DNA from: Nocardia pseudovaccinii NBRC 100343
GTDB lineage: Bacteria > Actinomycetota > Actinomycetes > Mycobacteriales > Mycobacteriaceae
Assembly: GCF_001613225.1 (NCBI RefSeq)
Contig: NZ_BDBY01000127.1
Span: 1-34,910, forward strand
Direction: 5' to 3'
Length of the DNA stretch: 34,910 nt
The translations under genes and the position numbers were made by a program. Shown one piece after another: positions 8,514-18,838 of the stretch. Every line of letters begins with the position of its first letter. The first letter of the stretch is position 1. The notes beneath the pieces were generated by a model. That model did no database searches. It was not told where the DNA came from and worked only from the letters and a program-made list of their open reading frames with translations.

Positions 8514-8948
8514 ATGCCATTGACAGGTGAGTACGCACCGAGCACATCCGATTGGGCCCGTGAGCAGGCCGAGCTGATCGAGAATTCCGGCGGCACCGAG
8601 GGCCTGACCCTGCAGGGCAAGCCCGTCATCGTCCTGACCACCAAGGGCGCGAAGACCGGGCTGCTGCGCAAGACCGCGCTGATGCGGGTCGAACACGACG
8701 GCGAGTACGCGGTCGTCGCCTCGCTGGGCGGCGCGCCGAAGCATCCCGTCTGGTACTGGAATATCAAGGCCGAGCCGCATGTCGAGCTGCGTGACGGCAC
8801 CGTGAACAAGGACTACACCGCGCGCGAGGTCTCCGGCGAGGAGAAGGCGCTGTGGTGGGAGCGGGCGGTCGAGGTCTGGCCCGATTACGCGAACTACCAG
8901 ACCAAGACAACCCGCGAGATTCCGGTTTTCGTCCTGACCCCGCGGTAG
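8514..8948 (+). CDS. Nitroreductase-family deazaflavin (F420)-dependent oxidoreductase
   Basis: 144 residues, the usual length for the DDN/DUF385 split-beta-barrel family that uses F420 or binds it as a quinone or nitro reductase in mycobacteria. Recognisable blocks: [21 protein letters not shown] (the TxGxKTGxxRxxP-like signature), [19 protein letters not shown] and a Trp-rich C-terminus [20 protein letters not shown]. From memory it is closest to M. tuberculosis Rv1558, which likewise precedes ilvA. ATG 8514 gives the family N-terminus [10 protein letters not shown]; no strong Shine-Dalgarno precedes it. The substrate is unknown. The gap to ilvA is 85 bp on the same strand, so co-transcription is possible. 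Confidence 0.9.
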   Translation: MPLTGEYAPSTSDWAREQAELIENSGGTEGLTLQGKPVIVLTTKGAKTGLLRKTALMRVEHDGEYAVVASLGGAPKHPVWYWNIKAEPHVELRDGTVNKDYTAREVSGEEKALWWERAVEVWPDYANYQTKTTREIPVFVLTPR

Positions 8949-9033
8949 CTCCGGCCGGGAAACCGACCGATTGCACTTCTCCGACGCCCACCCGACGCGT
9001 CCGCCCGACGCGGCGGGTGGCACCATATTTCGA

Positions 9034-10392
9034 GTGTCCAATCCGCTTGAACTCCTCGACGACCAGTCCACTTCTCGTCCCGCGCTGAGCGCACACGAGA
9101 TCGACGCCGCCGCCAAGCGAATTGCCGACATTATCGAGCCCACCCCGCTGCAGCACAGTCCCCGGCTGTCCGCGCTGACCGGGGCGCAGGTCTACCTCAA
9201 GCGCGAAGACCTCACCGCCGTCCGTTCCTACAAGCTGCGCGGCGCCTACAACCTGATCGTGCAGCTCACCGACTCCGAGCGAGCCGCGGGCGTGGTCGCG
9301 GCCAGCGCTGGTAATCACGCCCAGGGCGTGGCCTTCGCCTGCAATGCGATGGGCATCAAGGGCCGCATCTACGTGCCGACCACCACACCGAAGCAGAAGC
9401 GTGACCGCATCCGGGTGCACGGCGGCGAGTTCGTCGAGCTGATCGCGGTCGGGGAAACCTATGACGCCGCTGCGGCGGCCGCCGTCGAGGATGTCGAGCG
9501 CACCGGCGCGACGATGGTGCCGCCGTTCGACGATCCGCGCACCGCGGCGGGACAGGGCACCATCGCGCCCGAATTCCTGGAACAGCTCGGCGGGCGGACT
9601 CCCGACCTGGTGGTGATCCCGGTCGGCGGCGGCGGTTGCCTGGCTGGCATCGGCACCTACCTGCGGGAGCGCTCGCCGAGCACCGGCATCCTCGGCGTGG
9701 AACCCGCGGGCGCGGCCTCGATGACCGCGGCCCTGGTCGCGGGTGGCCCGGTGACGCTGCCGGAGATCGATCCTTTCGTCGACGGCGCCGCCGTGCGCCG
9801 GATCGGCGGCCTGCCCTATGCGGCGATCGCCGCGTTCGGTGGCCGAGTGGTATCGCACGGCTCGCTGCCGCTGCTGACCGCGACCGAATCACCAAGTGGT
9901 GCAGGCGCTTTCCGCATGATGCAGGTCGACGAGGGCGCGATCTGCACCACTATGCTCGAGCTGTATCAGAACGAGGGCATCATCGCCGAACCCGCGGGCG
10001 CGCTGTCGGCGACGGCGCTGGCCGAAATCACGATCGAACCCGGTTCGACGGTGGTGTGCCTGGTCTCCGGCGGCAATAACGATGTGTCGCGCTACGGCGA
10101 GATCATCGAGCGCTCGCTGGTGCACCGCGGCCTGAAGCACTATTTCCTGGTGGATTTCCCGCAGGAGCCGGGCGCGCTGCGGCGCTTCCTCAACGAAGTG
10201 CTCGGTCCCGACGACGACATCACCCTGTTCGAATACGTCAAGCGCAACAACCGGGAAACCGGTGCCGCGCTGGTCGGTATCGAACTCGGTGCGCCGGAGG
10301 GGCTCGGCCCACTGCTGGAACGGGTGCAGGACTCGCCGATCCAGTGCGAGCGACTGGATCCGGGCTCCCCGGCCTACCGCTACCTCACCTGA
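9034..10392 (+). CDS. ilvA: L-threonine ammonia-lyase (threonine dehydratase, IlvA)
   Basis: A PLP enzyme that deaminates threonine to 2-oxobutyrate, the first step of isoleucine synthesis. 452 residues from GTG 9034. PLP Lys67 sits in RSYKLRGAYN, the substrate loop is ASAGNHAQG, and the phosphate-binding tetraglycine is PVGGGGCLAG. A single ACT-like regulatory region (HYFLVDFPQEPGALRRF) closes the protein. Similarity to Rv1559 begins near residue 15, so the upstream extension (frame open to 8971) is not used. Odd point: residues about 274-297 (SHGSLPLL to FRMMQ), just before VDEGAICTTMLELYQNEGI, are about 20 residues longer than the M. tuberculosis protein as I remember it. A hairpin follows the stop. 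Confidence 0.95.
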   Translation: MSNPLELLDDQSTSRPALSAHEIDAAAKRIADIIEPTPLQHSPRLSALTGAQVYLKREDLTAVRSYKLRGAYNLIVQLTDSERAAGVVAASAGNHAQGVAFACNAMGIKGRIYVPTTTPKQKRDRIRVHGGEFVELIAVGETYDAAAAAAVEDVERTGATMVPPFDDPRTAAGQGTIAPEFLEQLGGRTPDLVVIPVGGGGCLAGIGTYLRERSPSTGILGVEPAGAASMTAALVAGGPVTLPEIDPFVDGAAVRRIGGLPYAAIAAFGGRVVSHGSLPLLTATESPSGAGAFRMMQVDEGAICTTMLELYQNEGIIAEPAGALSATALAEITIEPGSTVVCLVSGGNNDVSRYGEIIERSLVHRGLKHYFLVDFPQEPGALRRFLNEVLGPDDDITLFEYVKRNNRETGAALVGIELGAPEGLGPLLERVQDSPIQCERLDPGSPAYRYLT

Positions 10393-10410
10393 GCGCCCTC
10401 CTCGATCTGT

Positions 10411-10441
10411 CCGGCCGCGCAGACATCTCCTGCGCGGCCGG
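10411..10441 (+). terminator. Hairpin terminator after ilvA
   Basis: Perfect 12-bp stem CCGGCCGCGCAG / CTGCGCGGCCGG with a 7-base loop, 18 bp after the ilvA stop. There is no clear U-tract, as is common in actinobacteria. The rest of 10393-10586 contains nothing recognised. Confidence 0.7.
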
Positions 10442-10586
10442 TTCGTGAACCTCCCGGCCAGGATTTCCAGCGCCACTGGCGCCTGACACGCGGAATCCGC
10501 TCGCCCGCCAGAATCACCGCGGCCCCGAGAATCGTCAACGCCGAGCACCGGCGGCGCCCGCACGAGATGTGATGGCGGGTGCCCGG

Positions 10587-11837
10587 TTATGCGGCCTCTG
10601 GCGTCTCCACCACGGTGACGGACCGGCGGGTCGTGCGCACACCCGTCATGACCATCGGCAACAGCCAACCGGCCGCGGCCTGGTCGAAGCTCAGCTGCGC
10701 GGCCGAGAGGCGATTGTGGACGAATCCGACGGACAGGCCGAGACGGGGTTCGGCCCAGCCGAAGGAGCCGCCGAGGCCGATGTGACCGAAGCCGCCGTGC
10801 GCGCCCGGCATCGGAAGCGAGTGATAGCCGAGGCGCCAGAGCATCGGCGCGTAGAACAGGGTGCGGTCGAGCCGGTAGGTCCGAATTCGACTGAGCGCCT
10901 TGATGGTTTGCGGCGTCAGATACCGCACGCCGCCCGCCATGCCGCCATTGGCCAGCGCGCCGTACGTGGTGGCCAGCGCGGGGGCGGTGCAGACGCCGTT
11001 GCCCGCACCGAGTTCGGTATCGAGAATCGGCGGGATTTCACCCTCCAGGATGGTCTCCAGTCCGGGCAGGAACAGGCACCGTGCGGCCGCGCCGAGCGCA
11101 CCGGGCAGACCATAGCTGCGACCCAGAACCCTTGTGCTGACCGGCTTTCCGATCAGACTGAGCTGGGATCCCGCCAACGGCGCGTAGACGGTCGACGATT
11201 GCGCGGACGGCTTGCCCAGGTGCAGACCGTCGATGCCGAGCGGCTCGGCGACCTCGGTGCGGAACAGCTCCGCCATCCCCTGGCCGGTGATGGCGCGGGC
11301 CAATCCGGCGAGCAGCCAACCGAAGGTGAGCGCGTGATAGGCCGGGGTGCCGAGCAGACGATCGGGTTTCGCGGCGGCGAGACGCCGCTCCATCAGCTGG
11401 TGGTCGAGCACATCCTCGAGCCCGGCCGCGATCGGGTTGAGGCCACCGAGTCCCGCGCTGTGCGTCATCACCTGACGAATGGTGATATCGCCCTTGCCGT
11501 TCTGGCCGAACTCCGGCCAGTACTCGGCCATCGGCGCTTCGTAGTCGAGCAGACCCCGATCGGCCAGCCGGTGGATGACCGTCGCGGTGATGCCCTTGGT
11601 GGCGGAGAAGATGATCGCGCCGGTGTCCTGGCTCCACGGTTTGTCACCCGCGCTCCCGGTCCAGATATCGACCAGCGGTTCACCGTGCAGATGGACGGCC
11701 AACGCGCCGCCCGCCCCCCGACGGCGCCCGAAGACCTTCGCGAATGCGCGTACCAATGGTGCGAATTCGGTGGCGGCGCTGCCACCCACCCCATCGGGGA
11801 GATTCGCTAGGTCCCCGGGTGAAGCCACGTTGCTCAT
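10587..11837 (-). CDS. Serine hydrolase, beta-lactamase / EstB-like esterase
   Basis: 416 residues of the class C beta-lactamase-like (PF00144) fold, which in actinobacteria mostly comprises esterases and lipases such as LipD, LipE and LipL. The nucleophile motif SxxK is S78-A-T-K81 in IIFSATKGITATV. The second conserved Tyr is Tyr167 in PAYHALTFGW, and a C-terminal GGFGHIGLGG matches the third, HxG-like motif. Support also comes from MTHSAGL near residue 125. There is no signal peptide. The protein is probably an intracellular esterase; its substrate cannot be told from sequence. It lies 99 bp downstream of treZ on the same strand and could be on that transcript. Confidence 0.88.
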   Translation of the reverse strand: MSNVASPGDLANLPDGVGGSAATEFAPLVRAFAKVFGRRRGAGGALAVHLHGEPLVDIWTGSAGDKPWSQDTGAIIFSATKGITATVIHRLADRGLLDYEAPMAEYWPEFGQNGKGDITIRQVMTHSAGLGGLNPIAAGLEDVLDHQLMERRLAAAKPDRLLGTPAYHALTFGWLLAGLARAITGQGMAELFRTEVAEPLGIDGLHLGKPSAQSSTVYAPLAGSQLSLIGKPVSTRVLGRSYGLPGALGAAARCLFLPGLETILEGEIPPILDTELGAGNGVCTAPALATTYGALANGGMAGGVRYLTPQTIKALSRIRTYRLDRTLFYAPMLWRLGYHSLPMPGAHGGFGHIGLGGSFGWAEPRLGLSVGFVHNRLSAAQLSFDQAAAGWLLPMVMTGVRTTRRSVTVVETPEAA

Positions 11838-11936
11838 ATTCCAAAGGTAATGGCGCTGGTCACACTCGGCAATATTGTGTCTCGGACAGTTATGTTCAGG
11901 AGGTTTTCGGTAAACGCGTTCCGACCTGGGGTTCCG

Positions 11937-13661
11937 CTATGCGCCGGTGAGTATCACGAACGAGTGGCCCGGTATCTCCGTCGCGGAGACGCCTTCGGTC
12001 GCGGGTTCCCAAGACAGCAGCGAAAGACCGGCGATAGGCACGCTGACCTGGTCTTCGGAAAGATTGCACACCAGCGTCAGCGGGCCACGGCGCACCGCGA
12101 TCCAGCGGGCATTCTCGTCGTAGTCGACAGATACATGCGTGAGCCGCGGGTCCGTTATTTCAGCTCGCTCGCGTCGCAAACCGATCAGCTTTCTATAACA
12201 GGACAGCAGCCGTGTGTGGCGATCGTGTTCGAGTTCGGCCCAATTCAGCTTCGACCGCAGGAGGGTTTCGGGGTCCTGCGGGTCCGGAATCTCGTCGCTG
12301 TCCCAGCCGTGTTCGGCGAATTCGTCCTTGCGGCCGGTGGCGGTGGCGGCCGCGATCACCGGATCGGTGTGCGAGGTGAAGAACTGGAACGGGGTGCGCG
12401 CGCCCCACTCCTCCCCCATGAACAGCATGGGCGTGTATGCCGAGAACAGCACCAATGCGGCTTTGATCGCCAGCTGTCCGTCGGTCAGGTAGGCGCTGGG
12501 ACGGTCCCCGATCGCCCGATTGCCGATCTGATCATGGGTGCAGGTATAGGCGAGCAGCGCGCTCGCCGGGATGAGCCGGGTGTCGATCGGACGGCCGTGG
12601 ATGCGACCGCGGAAGCTGGAATAGGTTCCGGCGTGGAAGAATCCGCGCGTCAGTGTCTGGGCCAGACAGCGCAGCGAACCGAAATCGGCATAGTAGCCCT
12701 GGCGTTCACCGGAAACCGCGGTGTGCACCGCGTGGTGCAGGTCGTCGTTCCATTGACCGGTCAGGCCGTAGCCGCCTGCCGCGCGTGGGGTGATGAGCCG
12801 CGGATCATTGAGGTCGCTCTCCGCGATCAATGTCAGCGGCCTACGCACATGTGCGGCAAGGGATTCGGTTTCGACGGCCAGTTCGGCGAGCAGGTGGGTG
12901 GCGGTGCGGTCGACGAGTGCGTGCACCGCATCGAGTCGCAGTGCGTCGATGTGGAAGTCGCGCAACCAGCGCAGGGCGTTCTCGATTATGAAGCGGCGCA
13001 CCGGATCCGAGTGCGGACCGTCGAGATTCAGGCTTTGCCCCCAGGTATTGCGACCTTCGGTCAGATAGGGCGCGAAGCGGGGCAGATAGTTGCCGGAGGG
13101 ACCGAGATGGTTGTGGACGACATCGAGGGCGACCGCCAAACCCTTTGCGTGGCAAGCATTCACGAAGCGCTGCAAACCATCCGGTCCGCCGTATGGCTCG
13201 TGGACGGCATACCAGAGCACACCGTCGTAGCCCCAGTTGTGGCTACCGTCGAAGGCGTTGACCGGCATCAACTCGACCATGGTGACACCGAGTTCGACGA
13301 GGTGGTCGAGCCGCTCGACGGCGGCGTCGAAGGTTCCCTCGGGAGTGAAGGTGCCCAGATGCAGTTCGTAGATGATCGCGCCCGCCAGTGGGCGGCCGGT
13401 CCAGTTCGCATCGGTCCATCCGGCCGGATCGAGGGCGTGCAGCGCCGAGCGGCCGTGCACGCCATCGGGCTGGCGCGCCGAGCGCGGATCGGGCAGGACG
13501 GTCGGGTCGTCGTCGAGCAGGTAGCCGTAGCGCGTACCCGGTACGGCGTGCACATCTGCCCGCCACCAACCGTCAGGCGACCTTGTCATCGGATGCACGG
13601 CACCATCGACCTCGATGCGCACCCGTTCCGGTCGCGGGGCCCATACCTCGAACAAGGTCAC
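11937..13661 (-). CDS. treZ: Maltooligosyl trehalose trehalohydrolase (TreZ)
   Basis: TreZ cleaves the alpha-1,4 bond next to the terminal trehalose made by TreY. 574 residues from GTG 13661, matching the ~580 of the family; the frame is open further upstream but similarity begins at TLFEVWAPRPERVR, the N-terminal E-set domain. GH13 catalytic positions are clear: Asp244 in IDALRLDAVHALVD, Glu281 in LIAESDLNDPR and the third Asp in YTCTHDQIGNR. Substrate-loop markers are YELHLGTFTPEGTF, NWGYDGV and LFMGEEWGA. The gene is separated from treY by about 9.7 kb and is oppositely oriented, whereas treX-treY-treZ are contiguous in M. tuberculosis. It shares a 108-bp divergent region with the methyltransferase gene. 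Confidence 0.96.
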   Translation of the reverse strand: MTLFEVWAPRPERVRIEVDGAVHPMTRSPDGWWRADVHAVPGTRYGYLLDDDPTVLPDPRSARQPDGVHGRSALHALDPAGWTDANWTGRPLAGAIIYELHLGTFTPEGTFDAAVERLDHLVELGVTMVELMPVNAFDGSHNWGYDGVLWYAVHEPYGGPDGLQRFVNACHAKGLAVALDVVHNHLGPSGNYLPRFAPYLTEGRNTWGQSLNLDGPHSDPVRRFIIENALRWLRDFHIDALRLDAVHALVDRTATHLLAELAVETESLAAHVRRPLTLIAESDLNDPRLITPRAAGGYGLTGQWNDDLHHAVHTAVSGERQGYYADFGSLRCLAQTLTRGFFHAGTYSSFRGRIHGRPIDTRLIPASALLAYTCTHDQIGNRAIGDRPSAYLTDGQLAIKAALVLFSAYTPMLFMGEEWGARTPFQFFTSHTDPVIAAATATGRKDEFAEHGWDSDEIPDPQDPETLLRSKLNWAELEHDRHTRLLSCYRKLIGLRRERAEITDPRLTHVSVDYDENARWIAVRRGPLTLVCNLSEDQVSVPIAGLSLLSWEPATEGVSATEIPGHSFVILTGA

Positions 13662-13769
13662 CGAGCCAGCATCGCATGTCGGCGATCGCACGGCCCGCCG
13701 ACACATGACGCACCCTTTCCGACCGACTGACCATTGCCCGCGGCGCGCGGATCCTGACAGAGTGGGTGC

Positions 13770-14384
13770 GTGGGCATCTACAACGATCGGTTCGTGCCTC
13801 GGCTGGTCAATCTGGTCTGCGGGGCCAAGATGAACAATCCGCAGCGCGAGCGCGCCTGCGCCGGATTGCACGGACGGGTGATGGAGCTCGGCTTCGGATC
13901 GGGACTGAATATCCCGTTCTATCCGGCTGCGGTCGAGTCGATCAGCGCCGTGGAACCCGCCGACCTCGGCTGGCGCCTGGCGGACAAGCGGCTGGCCAAA
14001 ACCACCGTGCCGATCGAACGCGCCGGACTCGACGGCCAGTCGCTGCCCTTCGCCGATAACAGCTTCGACTCGGCACTCTCGACCTGGACGATGTGCACCA
14101 TTCCGGATATCGCGGCCGCGCTGGCCGAGGTGCGCAGGGTGCTCGTTCCCGGCGGAACCCTGCATTTCGTCGAACACGGGCTCGCGCCGGATCCGGGCGT
14201 CCAGGCGTGGCAGCACCGGCTGAATCCGATCGAGAAGGCGATTGCGGGCGGCTGCAATCTGGATCGCGATATTCGCGGCACCGTCGAGAGCGCCGGATTC
14301 GAGATCCGCGAGTTCGACGAGTTCTATGCGGACGGACCCAAGTTCCTCGCCGCGCTGTCGCTCGGAGTCGCGGTCTCGCGGTAG
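13770..14384 (+). CDS. Class I SAM-dependent methyltransferase (UbiE/COQ5-like)
   Basis: 204 residues from GTG 13770 (GIYNDRFVPRLVNLVCG). The SAM-binding glycine motif is VMELGFGSGLNIPFY, the acidic motif II is ISAVEPADLGW, and post-motifs are LPFADNSFDSALSTWTMCTI and EVRRVLVPGGTLHFVEHG. This is the Methyltransf_11 layout of small actinobacterial phosphatidylethanolamine- or quinone-methyltransferase-like proteins; the acceptor substrate is unknown. It is divergent from treZ. The gene ends six bases before the remains of a transporter gene, which suggests the two were once adjacent. Confidence 0.87.
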   Translation: MGIYNDRFVPRLVNLVCGAKMNNPQRERACAGLHGRVMELGFGSGLNIPFYPAAVESISAVEPADLGWRLADKRLAKTTVPIERAGLDGQSLPFADNSFDSALSTWTMCTIPDIAAALAEVRRVLVPGGTLHFVEHGLAPDPGVQAWQHRLNPIEKAIAGGCNLDRDIRGTVESAGFEIREFDEFYADGPKFLAALSLGVAVSR

Positions 14385-14390
14385 CCCCAT

Positions 14391-15191
14391 CTGATTTCGG
14401 CATTCGCACTGGGCATGCTGGTGGGCGCACCCGCGCTGGCCATGATCACCCTGCGCTGGCCGCGCCGCACCGCGCTGCTCGCCTTCCTCGGAGTGTTCAT
14501 CGCGGCCCATGTGGTGGCCGCGCTGACCCCGGGTTACTCGGTGCTCTTCGGAACCCGGGTGGTCGGCGCATTCGTCTACGCCGGATTCTGGGCGGTCGCC
14601 GCGACCACGGCACTGAGGCTCTCGACCGGCGCACTACTGGTCATCTTCGGCTACCTCGGCGCACTCCTGGCCCGCACCACCGGAATGCGGAGAGCTGGAT
14701 TCCCTTGGTGCTCACCCTGTACAGCATTGGCGCGCTGATCGGCATCACGGTCGGCGGTCGAGCCACCGATGCCCATCCCTTCCGAGTACTGACCGTCGGC
14801 GTGATCGGGTTGATCATCATCTCGTCGGTGCTGGCACTGACCGTGGCCATGCCCGCACCGGTCGTACTCCTCGTATTCCTATTGGGCGCCTTCGGATTCG
14901 CCACGAATCCAGCCCTGAACACCCGTGTATTCGCACTCGCCGGGCGCCGCACCCACCCTAGCGACCGCAGTCAACTTCTCCGCATTCGATGTCGGCATCA
15001 CCGTCGGCCCATGGCTCGGCGGTCTGGCCATCGGCGGCGGCCTCGGCTACCCGTCGGTCGCCTGGATCGGCATGGCCCTCGCCATCACCACATTGGCCAC
15101 CGTCACTTGGGCAGCCGCGCTCCATCGTCGGGCTCGGCAAGTCCAGAAGGTCAGCCCGGTGGATCGGGACATGGTCGAACTCACGGTGTGA
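14391..15191 (+). pseudogene. Decayed MFS efflux transporter (DHA1, chloramphenicol/arabinose-exporter type)
   Basis: Pieces of one DHA1-family MFS pump occur in order in two alternating frames. Piece 1, from 14391, reads LISAFALGMLVGAPALAM and lacks the first ~45 residues of the family and any start. Around 14620-14632 the text jumps from FWAVAATTALRL to TGALLVIFGYLGALLARTTG, skipping a block (about 60 residues by family memory). Near 14690 one base is missing and the frame changes to ESWIPLVLTLYSIGALIG, running to FATNPALNTRVFALAG. At 14942-14944 one extra G shifts it back to APTLATAVNFSAFDVGITVG, which continues to the stop at 15189-15191. N-terminal loss, an internal deletion and two indels make a functional protein very unlikely. 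Confidence 0.88.
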
Positions 15192-15286
15192 ACACGCACC
15201 ACCGCAACGCTTCCGAACGGACCCTCGTCGACGGCGAATACCCTCGGCCTGCCCGACCTTAGCCGTCGCCAATCCGAACGTCGTGT

Positions 15287-18200
15287 TCAGCCCGCGAGAC
15301 AGCCTGGACCGAGCAGCGCCTTGAGGTCGCCCATCAGGGCCGAGGACGGTGAAACCCGCAGGCTGTCATCCAATTTCCACAGCGACGTATTGTCGCGTGC
15401 GCCCACATGGCGGACATGGACGTCCGCGGTGCCCGGATGTCTCGACAGGATGCGCTTGAGCTCGCCGATCTTGTCGGGCGTGCACAGCCGCGTCGGCATG
15501 ACGACCGCCAGCGGCTTGGCCACACCGATCGAAGAGAGGTCGGGGACGGCGAGATCGTTGGCGATCAAGGAGATCCGGTCGTCGCGCACCGACACCCTTG
15601 CCTTCACCAGGACGACCGCATCCTCCACCACATCCGCGCCGTACACCGAATAGGCCTGCGGGAAGAACAGCACCTCGATACCACCGGTCAGATCCTCGAT
15701 CTGCGCCGAGGCCCAGGCCAGGCCGTTCTTATTGATGCGACGGTTGACCGAGGCGAGGATGCCGCCGATGGTGACCTGGGCGCCGTCCTTGATATCACCT
15801 TCGAGAATGGCCGGAATCGCCGTATCCGCCTGTGCCGCAAGCACATGTTCGACGCCGTTGAGCGGATGCCCGGACACGTACAGGCCGAGCATTTCCCGCT
15901 CGAGCGCCAGCTTGTGCTTGGTCTCCCACTCGTCCTCGGGCACTTTCACATTGAAGACCGAGGCCACCGACTCGTCGCCGTCGTCCAGCCCGCCGAACAG
16001 GTCGAACTGGCCGATCGCCTCGGCCTTCTTGGTGGACATCACCGCATCGATGGCATCGGAGTGGATCAGCAGCAGACCCTTGCGCGGATGCCCGAGCGAG
16101 TCGAATCCGCCCGCCTTGATGAGGGATTCGGTGACCTTCTTGGTGCAGGCGATGGCGTCGATCTTGTTCAGGTAGTCCGAGAAATCGGTGAACTTCGACT
16201 TCTCCTTGCGCGCCTGGATGATCGAGGTGACGACATTCGCGCCGACATTGCGCACCGCGCCGAGGCCGAAGCGGATGTCCTTACCCACCGAGGCGAAGTT
16301 CATCTCGGATTCGTTGACATCCGGCGGCAGCACGGTGATCGCGAGGCGGCGGCAATCGGAGAGGTAGACCGCGGCCTTGTCCTTATCGTCGCCGACGGAG
16401 GTGAGCAGGGCCGCCATATATTCGGCGGGATAGTTCGCCTTGAGATATGCGGTCCAGTAGGAGATCAGGCCGTAGGCGGCGGCGTGTGATTTGTTGAACG
16501 CGTAACCGGCGAACGGAAGGATGGTGTCCCACAGCGCCTTGATGGCCGCCTTGGAATATCCGTTGGCCTGCATGCCCTCCTCGAAGCCCTCGAACTCCGC
16601 GGCCAGCACCTCGGCCTTCTTCTTACCCATCGCGCGGCGCAGAATATCTGCTCGACCGAGCGAGTAGCCTGCCACTTTCTGCGCGACGTGCATGATCTGC
16701 TCTTGGTAGACGATCAGGCCGTAGGTCTCGCCGAGGATGTCCTCGAGCGGCTCCTCGAGCTCCGGATGGATCGGCTTGACTTCCTGCCGGTCGTTCTTGC
16801 GGTCGGCGTAGTCGTTGTGCGCGTTCATGCCCATCGGGCCGGGGCGATACAGCGCGCCGACGGCCACGATGTCCTCGAACGCGGTCGGCTGCATGCGGCG
16901 CAGCAGATCGCGCATGGGCCCACCATCGAGCTGGAATACGCCGAGTGTGTCACCGCGCGAAAGCAATTCGTAGGTGCGCGAATCGTCGAGCGGCAGCCGG
17001 TCCATATCCAGGTCGATGCCGCGGTTGGCCTGGATGTTCTCCAGCGCGTCACCGATCACGGTCAGGTTGCGCAGACCGAGGAAGTCCATCTTCAACAGGC
17101 CGATGGCCTCACACGACGGGTAGTCCCAGCCGGTGATGAGCGCACCGTCCTGGGGCCGCTTCCAGACCGGGATCGCGTCGGTGAGCGGATCACAGGACAT
17201 GATGACCGCGCAGGCGTGCACACCCGCATTGCGGATCAGGCCCTCGAGGCCACGCGCGGTCTCGTAGATCTTCGCGACATCCGGATTGCTCCCGATGAGT
17301 TCGCGCACCTCGGCGGCCTCTTTGTACCGCTCGTGCTCCGGATCGGTGATACCGGACACCGAGATGTCCTTGGCCATGATCGGCGGCGGCAGCGCCTTGG
17401 TGATCTGGTCGGCGATGGCGAATCCGGGCTGGCCGAACAGCACTCGCGCCGAGTCCTTGATGGCGGCCTTGGTCTTGATGGTGCCGAAGGTGATGACCTG
17501 GGCGACCCGGTCGGTGCCCCACTTCTCGCTCGCGTAGCGGACCATCTCACCGCGACGGCGATCGTCGAAGTCGATATCGATATCGGGCATCGACACGCGC
17601 TCGGGATTGAGGAACCGCTCGAAGAGCAGACCGTGCGGAATCGGGTCGATATTGGTGATACCGAGTGCGTAGGCGACCAGCGAACCGGCCGCCGAACCAC
17701 GGCCGGGACCGACTCGGATGCCGACCTCGCGGGCGTGGTTGATCAGGTCGCCGACGACGAGGAAGTAGGCCGGGAAGCCCATCTCCAGGATGACGCCGAT
17801 CTCGTACTGGGCGCGGTCCAGATAATCCTGGGGCGCGCCGTCCGGGAATCGACGCCGCAGCCCGAGGTCGACCTCGCGGCGCAGCCAGCTGGCCTGGTCG
17901 TGGCCATCGGGCACCGGAAAGATCGGCATCCGGTCGCGGTGCTGCCACACCTCGTCGTAGGACTGCACCCGCTCGGCGATCAACAAGGTGGAATCGCAGG
18001 CGCCGGGCACCTCCATATCCCAGATCGCCCGCATCTCTTCCGCGGACTTCAGGTAGTAACCGTCGCCGTCGAACTTGAAACGCGTTGGGTCACTGAGTGT
18101 TTTACCGGTCTGGATACACAGCAGCGCCTCGTGGTTGGTCGAGGCGTCCTTGGTGACGTAGTGGCAGTCGTTGGTGGCCAGCGGCCGGATCCCGAGCTTT

Positions 18201-18838
18201 TTGCCGATCTCGAGCAGTCCCTCACGGACCCGGCGCTCGATGGACAGGCCGTGGTCCATGATCTCGAGGAAGAAATTGTCCGGGCCGAAGATCTCCTGCC
18301 ATTTGGCCGCGGCCTCGAGAGCCTCGCGGTCGTGACCGAGGCGCAGGCGGGTCTGCACCTCTCCCGAGGGGCAGCCGGTGGTGGCGATGATGCCCGCGGC
18401 GTGCTCGGCGATGATCTCCTCGTCCATGCGCGCCCACTTGCCGAGCTGACCTTCCAGCGAGGCGAGCGAGGACAGCTTGAACAGGTTGTGCAGGCCGGTC
18501 GCGTTCTCCGCGACCATGGTCATATGCGTGTAGGCGCCGGAACCGGAGACGTCGTCGCCCTTCTGGCTGGGATCACCCCACTGCACGCGCTTGGTGTCGA
18601 ACCGGGAACCCGGTGCGATATAGGCCTCGATGCCGATGATCGGCTTGATACCGGCCTTCTTGGCGGAGTTGTAGAACTCCGAAGCCCCGTACATATTGCC
18701 GTGGTCGGTCATCCCGACCGCGTTCATTCCCAGCCGGTTCGCCTCGGCGAAGAGCGGAGAGATTTTGGCCGCACCATCGAGCATGGAGTACTCGGTGTGG
18801 TTGTGCAGGTGAACGAACGATCCGGACGAGGCGGCCAA
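15287..18838 (-). CDS. dnaE1: DNA polymerase III alpha subunit, DnaE1
   Basis: The essential replicative polymerase. 1183 residues from TTG 18838, practically the length of M. tuberculosis DnaE1 (1184 from memory). The N-terminal PHP domain has intact metal ligands ([39 protein letters not shown]), so the intrinsic PHP 3'-5' exonuclease used for proofreading in mycobacteria is probably active. The palm has [14 protein letters not shown] and the catalytic aspartates in [16 protein letters not shown]. The fingers/tau region has [18 protein letters not shown] and [11 protein letters not shown]. The C-terminal OB fold has [18 protein letters not shown]. No intein interrupts it. The frame is open up to a GTG at 18896-18898, but promoter and Shine-Dalgarno place the start at the TTG. 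Confidence 0.97.
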   Translation of the reverse strand: MAASSGSFVHLHNHTEYSMLDGAAKISPLFAEANRLGMNAVGMTDHGNMYGASEFYNSAKKAGIKPIIGIEAYIAPGSRFDTKRVQWGDPSQKGDDVSGSGAYTHMTMVAENATGLHNLFKLSSLASLEGQLGKWARMDEEIIAEHAAGIIATTGCPSGEVQTRLRLGHDREALEAAAKWQEIFGPDNFFLEIMDHGLSIERRVREGLLEIGKKLGIRPLATNDCHYVTKDASTNHEALLCIQTGKTLSDPTRFKFDGDGYYLKSAEEMRAIWDMEVPGACDSTLLIAERVQSYDEVWQHRDRMPIFPVPDGHDQASWLRREVDLGLRRRFPDGAPQDYLDRAQYEIGVILEMGFPAYFLVVGDLINHAREVGIRVGPGRGSAAGSLVAYALGITNIDPIPHGLLFERFLNPERVSMPDIDIDFDDRRRGEMVRYASEKWGTDRVAQVITFGTIKTKAAIKDSARVLFGQPGFAIADQITKALPPPIMAKDISVSGITDPEHERYKEAAEVRELIGSNPDVAKIYETARGLEGLIRNAGVHACAVIMSCDPLTDAIPVWKRPQDGALITGWDYPSCEAIGLLKMDFLGLRNLTVIGDALENIQANRGIDLDMDRLPLDDSRTYELLSRGDTLGVFQLDGGPMRDLLRRMQPTAFEDIVAVGALYRPGPMGMNAHNDYADRKNDRQEVKPIHPELEEPLEDILGETYGLIVYQEQIMHVAQKVAGYSLGRADILRRAMGKKKAEVLAAEFEGFEEGMQANGYSKAAIKALWDTILPFAGYAFNKSHAAAYGLISYWTAYLKANYPAEYMAALLTSVGDDKDKAAVYLSDCRRLAITVLPPDVNESEMNFASVGKDIRFGLGAVRNVGANVVTSIIQARKEKSKFTDFSDYLNKIDAIACTKKVTESLIKAGGFDSLGHPRKGLLLIHSDAIDAVMSTKKAEAIGQFDLFGGLDDGDESVASVFNVKVPEDEWETKHKLALEREMLGLYVSGHPLNGVEHVLAAQADTAIPAILEGDIKDGAQVTIGGILASVNRRINKNGLAWASAQIEDLTGGIEVLFFPQAYSVYGADVVEDAVVLVKARVSVRDDRISLIANDLAVPDLSSIGVAKPLAVVMPTRLCTPDKIGELKRILSRHPGTADVHVRHVGARDNTSLWKLDDSLRVSPSSALMGDLKALLGPGCLAG

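Noticed and set aside
11850..13730. Long plus-strand open frame opposite treZ
   Set aside because: Shadow frame; no domain, and the minus strand has complete GH13 catalytic motifs.
14093..15262. One continuous plus-strand frame joining the methyltransferase and transporter regions
   Set aside because: Only its middle part is real (the second piece of the decayed MFS gene); its first half is out of frame with the methyltransferase and reads as Arg-rich shadow.
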